From Priapulus caudatus (lineage: Eukaryota; Priapulida; Priapulimorpha; Priapulimorphida; Priapulidae), in the NCBI RefSeq assembly GCF_000485595.1, contig NW_014577321.1, positions 146,120 through 174,346 of the forward strand: a stretch of 28,227 nt of DNA. Reading direction: 5' to 3'. Under the pieces are notes generated by a model. That model worked only from the letters and a program-made list of their open reading frames with translations, did not search any database and had not been told where the DNA came from. This document shows, one piece after another, positions 24,766 to 28,227 of this stretch. Within the stretch, counting starts at the first letter, position 1; the number at the start of each line of letters is the position of its first letter. The position numbers were made by a program, and so were the translations under genes.

Positions 24766-26520
24766 ATCGTATCACGGCAACAGACGATTGGTCACGCATA
24801 GACGGTGTTGAGCGATAGCAGGTAATGTTTGCCAGGACACGCGTAGACACATACGCGTGCAAGCGCCGGGCCAGCGGGCAGGCAGGCAAGCGACCACAGC
24901 ACCCGGCCCGCCCGCTCAAGATTTTGTGGGAACTGCTTTCGCAGCGAATTACTACGCCCCCCTAATACCATGCATTCAAAAATCATATTTTTCATTGCAA
25001 ACCGGGGAAGTACTTATTATTTATATTAACTATACAAATAATTATTATATATACTATCGTTCTGCAATTGACAAAATATGGATTATATATATATATATAT
25101 ATATATATCAGGGGTTAATAATGACAAATATATGCGTCGTCCATGTTATAAATAAAAAATTCGCGCGGCTCGCATCACGTAGCTATTTATGCTTGCGTGA
25201 CCAAAAAAAAAAAATATTTTGACGTTCTTTGGTTAGTGTGTTCGGTCCCTACTGCACGCCCAAGACAACCCCGGGGAGTCGAGCCAGCGCGAGCGGCGGT
25301 CGATGCCTTGTCGAAGTTCTAGTTGATGCTGGCGTAATTCGGGCGTTGTTCTGCGAGCCTTTGACACTCAGCGTGTGTGCTGCTGTTCAGGGCCGGCGTG
25401 ACTGACTGTCTGGTTTCGAACGTTTCCAGATCTCGGCGACAGTGTCTGTCCTGTCACCACGTTGACCAGAGGAGCCAGAGGAAGACAAAGAGGGGGAGAA
25501 AGAGGAGGAATCGCAAGGGAGTTGACCATTTGCTGCGATGGTGGTTTTAGGGGAGATCAGCCCAGCCGACACTGCGGTTGCAGCGTGGAACGCAACAAGA
25601 CACGAACTACGGTGGGAGATGTCATGCGGCAGGACGTGGGATATGGACATGGAATGGCATGTCACATCGCATGAAATAGGGCAGGGTATGAAAAGGCACA
25701 GCACAGCGTGGAATTATGCCATACAGGCTATCACTACCGTAGCGTATGTTGCCAGGAATGCTACACGTTGCCCAACCTATGCTTAAATAGGGCCCGTATT
25801 GTAGGTGGAGATATAAAATCTGTGTAAAAAATGCTATTAAATTGGTTAAATCTATGATAATGAAGAAGGTGTGCGGAATAGGAATATTTATACATAGATG
25901 GGACACGACTCTGTGTTGGTAATATATGCTGCACTGCACTCACTGGAAGATGTGCGTGGCGGGTTTACGAAAAATATCATGCTAACCGAAAAAGCCTGGG
26001 AACAAGTGTTCGTCAAAGTAATTGTATGTAACTGACTTACTGTTGAGGTTGAAATCCCAGAAGAAGGCTCTTCATTACTGGTGACCTCGCACCTACGTCA
26101 CGTGTCATTGCTGGTGCAACTGCCATATGGTAATGTCAAAAACTTGCATGATCGGTGCTGGAATATTTTCCTGTTTTCAATAAAATTGTTTTATATTTAC
26201 CAGAACTCGACGCGCATTATGCATTCTTTCCGATTTTAGAATCTTTTTTCTGCCTCCGGGAGGAAACGGGGATGCAGCTAATATTTGTAGGAAAAGAGAA
26301 ATAATATGATCAAAGCACAAAAATCCACCATCTGTGCCGGAGTAAAACTCGGCTTAGGAAATGTAAAATTCATTGTGATCTGTTCAAAAAACGTCATGGA
26401 ACTTAGGATAAAATCCACGTATGGCTTTATGGATGGTCTCCCTTCTCCTCTGTAAATATCTGGAGGCTGGGAAGTTTTACCACGCATCAATCGTCTCTGC
26501 CAGCAGAGAGCTGTTATGCG
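24766..26520. other. No gene recognised
   Basis: Contents seen: a GC-rich inverted stretch at 24867-24915, an (AT)n run at 25083-25109, an A12 run at 25203-25214 and an AATAAA at 26179-26184 not attached to any gene I can define. Several short open frames on both strands have no recognisable motif. Confidence 0.5.
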
Positions 26521-27050
26521 TCGCCCATGCACCCTGCCCACGTCACCCCCCTCTCGCACTTAACTCCCCTGTCATCCCACCCGGCTACCTCTCCCCTTCA
26601 CCGCCACCCGCAACACCCCCCTCCTCACCCTTCCCACGTCAACCCCCAACCCTTCCCTCACAAACCCTCTTCTTTCCCTCATTAACCTACTTCTTTCCTA
26701 CAAAGGCTTCCCTCACAAGCTCCCTACCTTACGAACCCCTCCCTGGCCCACACCTCTCTCAGAAGCACCCGAGCTCACTCTCACAAACGCCATACTCCCT
26801 CAGGAAAACTCGCTCCTCTTCATAAAATGTCATCTGTTAAGAATAAACCTCACGAGTTCCATCTTCCCGAGAAAAAACCACCCTTTCTCACAAACGCCCT
26901 ATCTCCTTCACAAAACCCACTTCCTTACGAATAACGACTCTAGTGCCTCATAGTCACCATTGCCTCATGAAATACACGCCCCTCGCTTACAAAACCACCC
27001 CTTGCGTAACTCCTTCCCGTTTGACATCGCGAGAGCTCCTCGCTTTACAA
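26521..27050 (+). repeat. Degenerate C-rich tandem sequence (CCCTCACAAAC words)
   Basis: CTTCCCTCACAAAC, CTCTCACAAACGCC and similar words recur irregularly about every 20-45 nt in strongly G-poor DNA. This looks like an old, decayed minisatellite. Confidence 0.55.
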
Positions 27051-28227
27051 AACCTACCGGGAGCAAGAAAATGGCGACCGCGATGCGGAAATTCTGCCGA
27101 GGTTTGTTCGCAGCCAGAAAGACTCGACGCGAGCGTTACACTCCTCTACTCTTCCGCCTACACAGGAATCGGGCGACAGATGAGAAGGAAGACACATGGC
27201 GCGCGTATCGTCCTATGTACAGGCTATTCACTCAGTTAATCTGTACGAGGGAAGTACGTACATGTAAATATATGAGTAAATTAGAAGAGTCTATTATTAC
27301 CTGCCAGCGGGTGGATGTAGTAAAAGCTAGTGCCTGATTGCGCTTCGGCGCACTGTTTTAATTATTAGTAATAGTGATCGTGACGGACTGGTATCAATGC
27401 AGCCAATTCCTGTACTTGTGGTAATCTATTTCTACTCGTGGTCTTGTAGTGAGGTACTCGCCGCAATGTACTAGTAGAGTCTGTAGTAGCTATGTGTGTA
27501 TTGATTGTAATAGCCTGATACGTACTGCCATGCGACGTGATGTTAGAGCTCGTTATTACCTCCTCGAACCGCAACGTATCGTATTGACATTTCCAAACAT
27601 TTGTGGTCTGTTACATGAGTGACATTTCAATTTCGAAAGCTTCTATAATGGTGATTGATCAGCTAGAGTTAACGCACAGGTGCAACGCGCGGGATTAATT
27701 TCATTGCGGTGTAAGTTAGGATTTTATATCGTACTTTTATATTATACTAAACTCGGGCATTGTCTGAAAATCGTTTTTCACTTATTACGAGTTTAGATTT
27801 TTTCGGTTCATGCCCGGCTTTATTGACGCTCGTAAAAAATCGTTTTAAAAATTGTTCTATTTGCTTCATTTTGCATGAATTAGCTGCGAGGTCTGCAATT
27901 AATAACGGCAAACACTAAAAAACATATAGGGAACGGATAAGTGGAAAAATATGCAATATTGCGTTTGATGAGTTCAATTTAACTAAATTCTCGCGTCGAA
28001 ACTCTCAATTAAAAATGGAAAGTGTGCGTGAGTTTCGCTCTTCAGTTTATGGCTCTGTGAAATTAATAGCACGCTCCGACGTTCTGTCACGTCAAACAAA
28101 CGGCGCTTGTCTGCCGGCGAAAAATGATGCATTGTTAATTAAAACAAATAATTATGATCGTGGGATGCGCCTTTGACGAGCTGTCATGTGTCGGCGCGGA
28201 TAATTGCACGTCGGCGTGCTGCGGCAC
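27051..28227. other. Terminal flank, no gene established
   Basis: A possible translation start with good context occurs at 27071 (see findings). From about 27840 to the end the sequence is AT-rich and dense in homeodomain-type TAATTA words, FOX-like CAAACAAAC and a CCTTTGA-like word. That is compatible with a regulatory element but unproven. Confidence 0.3.

Noticed and set aside
23166-24818. Leu/Ser-rich frames of up to 213 codons, suggestive of membrane proteins
   Set aside because: They are translations of CT dinucleotide arrays.
25140-25215. AATAAA followed by an A12 run, as in a retrocopy 3' end
   Set aside because: The A run is about 50 nt after the hexamer, with no recognisable gene body upstream or target duplication.
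1-28227. CRISPR arrays, bacterial operons, rRNA or viral genes
   Set aside because: Tandem repeats here lack regular spacers, all coding evidence is spliced animal sequence, and no rRNA or viral motif was seen.

Overview
The window is animal (metazoan) nuclear DNA, probably from an invertebrate with an intron-rich, repeat-rich genome. The evidence is one spliced gene with 20 coding exons and spliceosomal boundaries, many short non-autonomous DNA transposons, several minisatellites and very long CT/GA microsatellites. No bacterial or viral gene organisation is visible. A 725-base run of N (12503-13227) shows that this is a scaffold with a gap. I cannot assign a phylum.

The only gene I can identify is COG1, subunit 1 of the conserved oligomeric Golgi tethering complex, on the + strand from 4739 to 19926. 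Joining 20 exons gives a continuous 2943-nt reading frame (980 residues plus stop) with every intron phase consistent, close to the length I remember for vertebrate COG1. Eighteen introns... of the 19 in total, 17 use GT-AG boundaries and two (introns 5 and 19) use GC-AG with an identical CAG|GCAAGT donor.

Layout. Bases 1-4738 have no recognisable gene; they hold a 96-bp and a 260-bp transposon of one family in opposite orientation, a 778-bp inverted-repeat element, and small repeats. Bases 4739-19926 are COG1: intron 2 carries two hAT-like elements, intron 6 two minisatellites (16 and 36 bp units), intron 8 a TCTG/TGTC-rich microsatellite, intron 11 a 24-bp/72-bp minisatellite interrupted by the gap, intron 16 a TTAA-flanked foldback element with 128-bp arms, intron 17 an AT-rich array, and intron 19 an inverted-repeat element plus a 38-bp minisatellite. 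Bases 19927-28227 have no gene I can support: three CT-rich arrays, a 26-bp minisatellite, a complex trinucleotide array inside CpG-rich DNA, a set of about 70-bp repeats ending at a TATA-like box, a degenerate C-rich tract, and an AT-rich end that might be cis-regulatory.

No previously undescribed multi-gene system is evident. The most checkable oddities are the paired GC-AG introns (one with a competing in-frame GT donor), the near-perfect intronic foldback, the duplicated exon boundary at the gap edge, and the GC3 spike of exons 6-8 next to minisatellites. Comparisons with vertebrate COG1 are from memory, not from a search.
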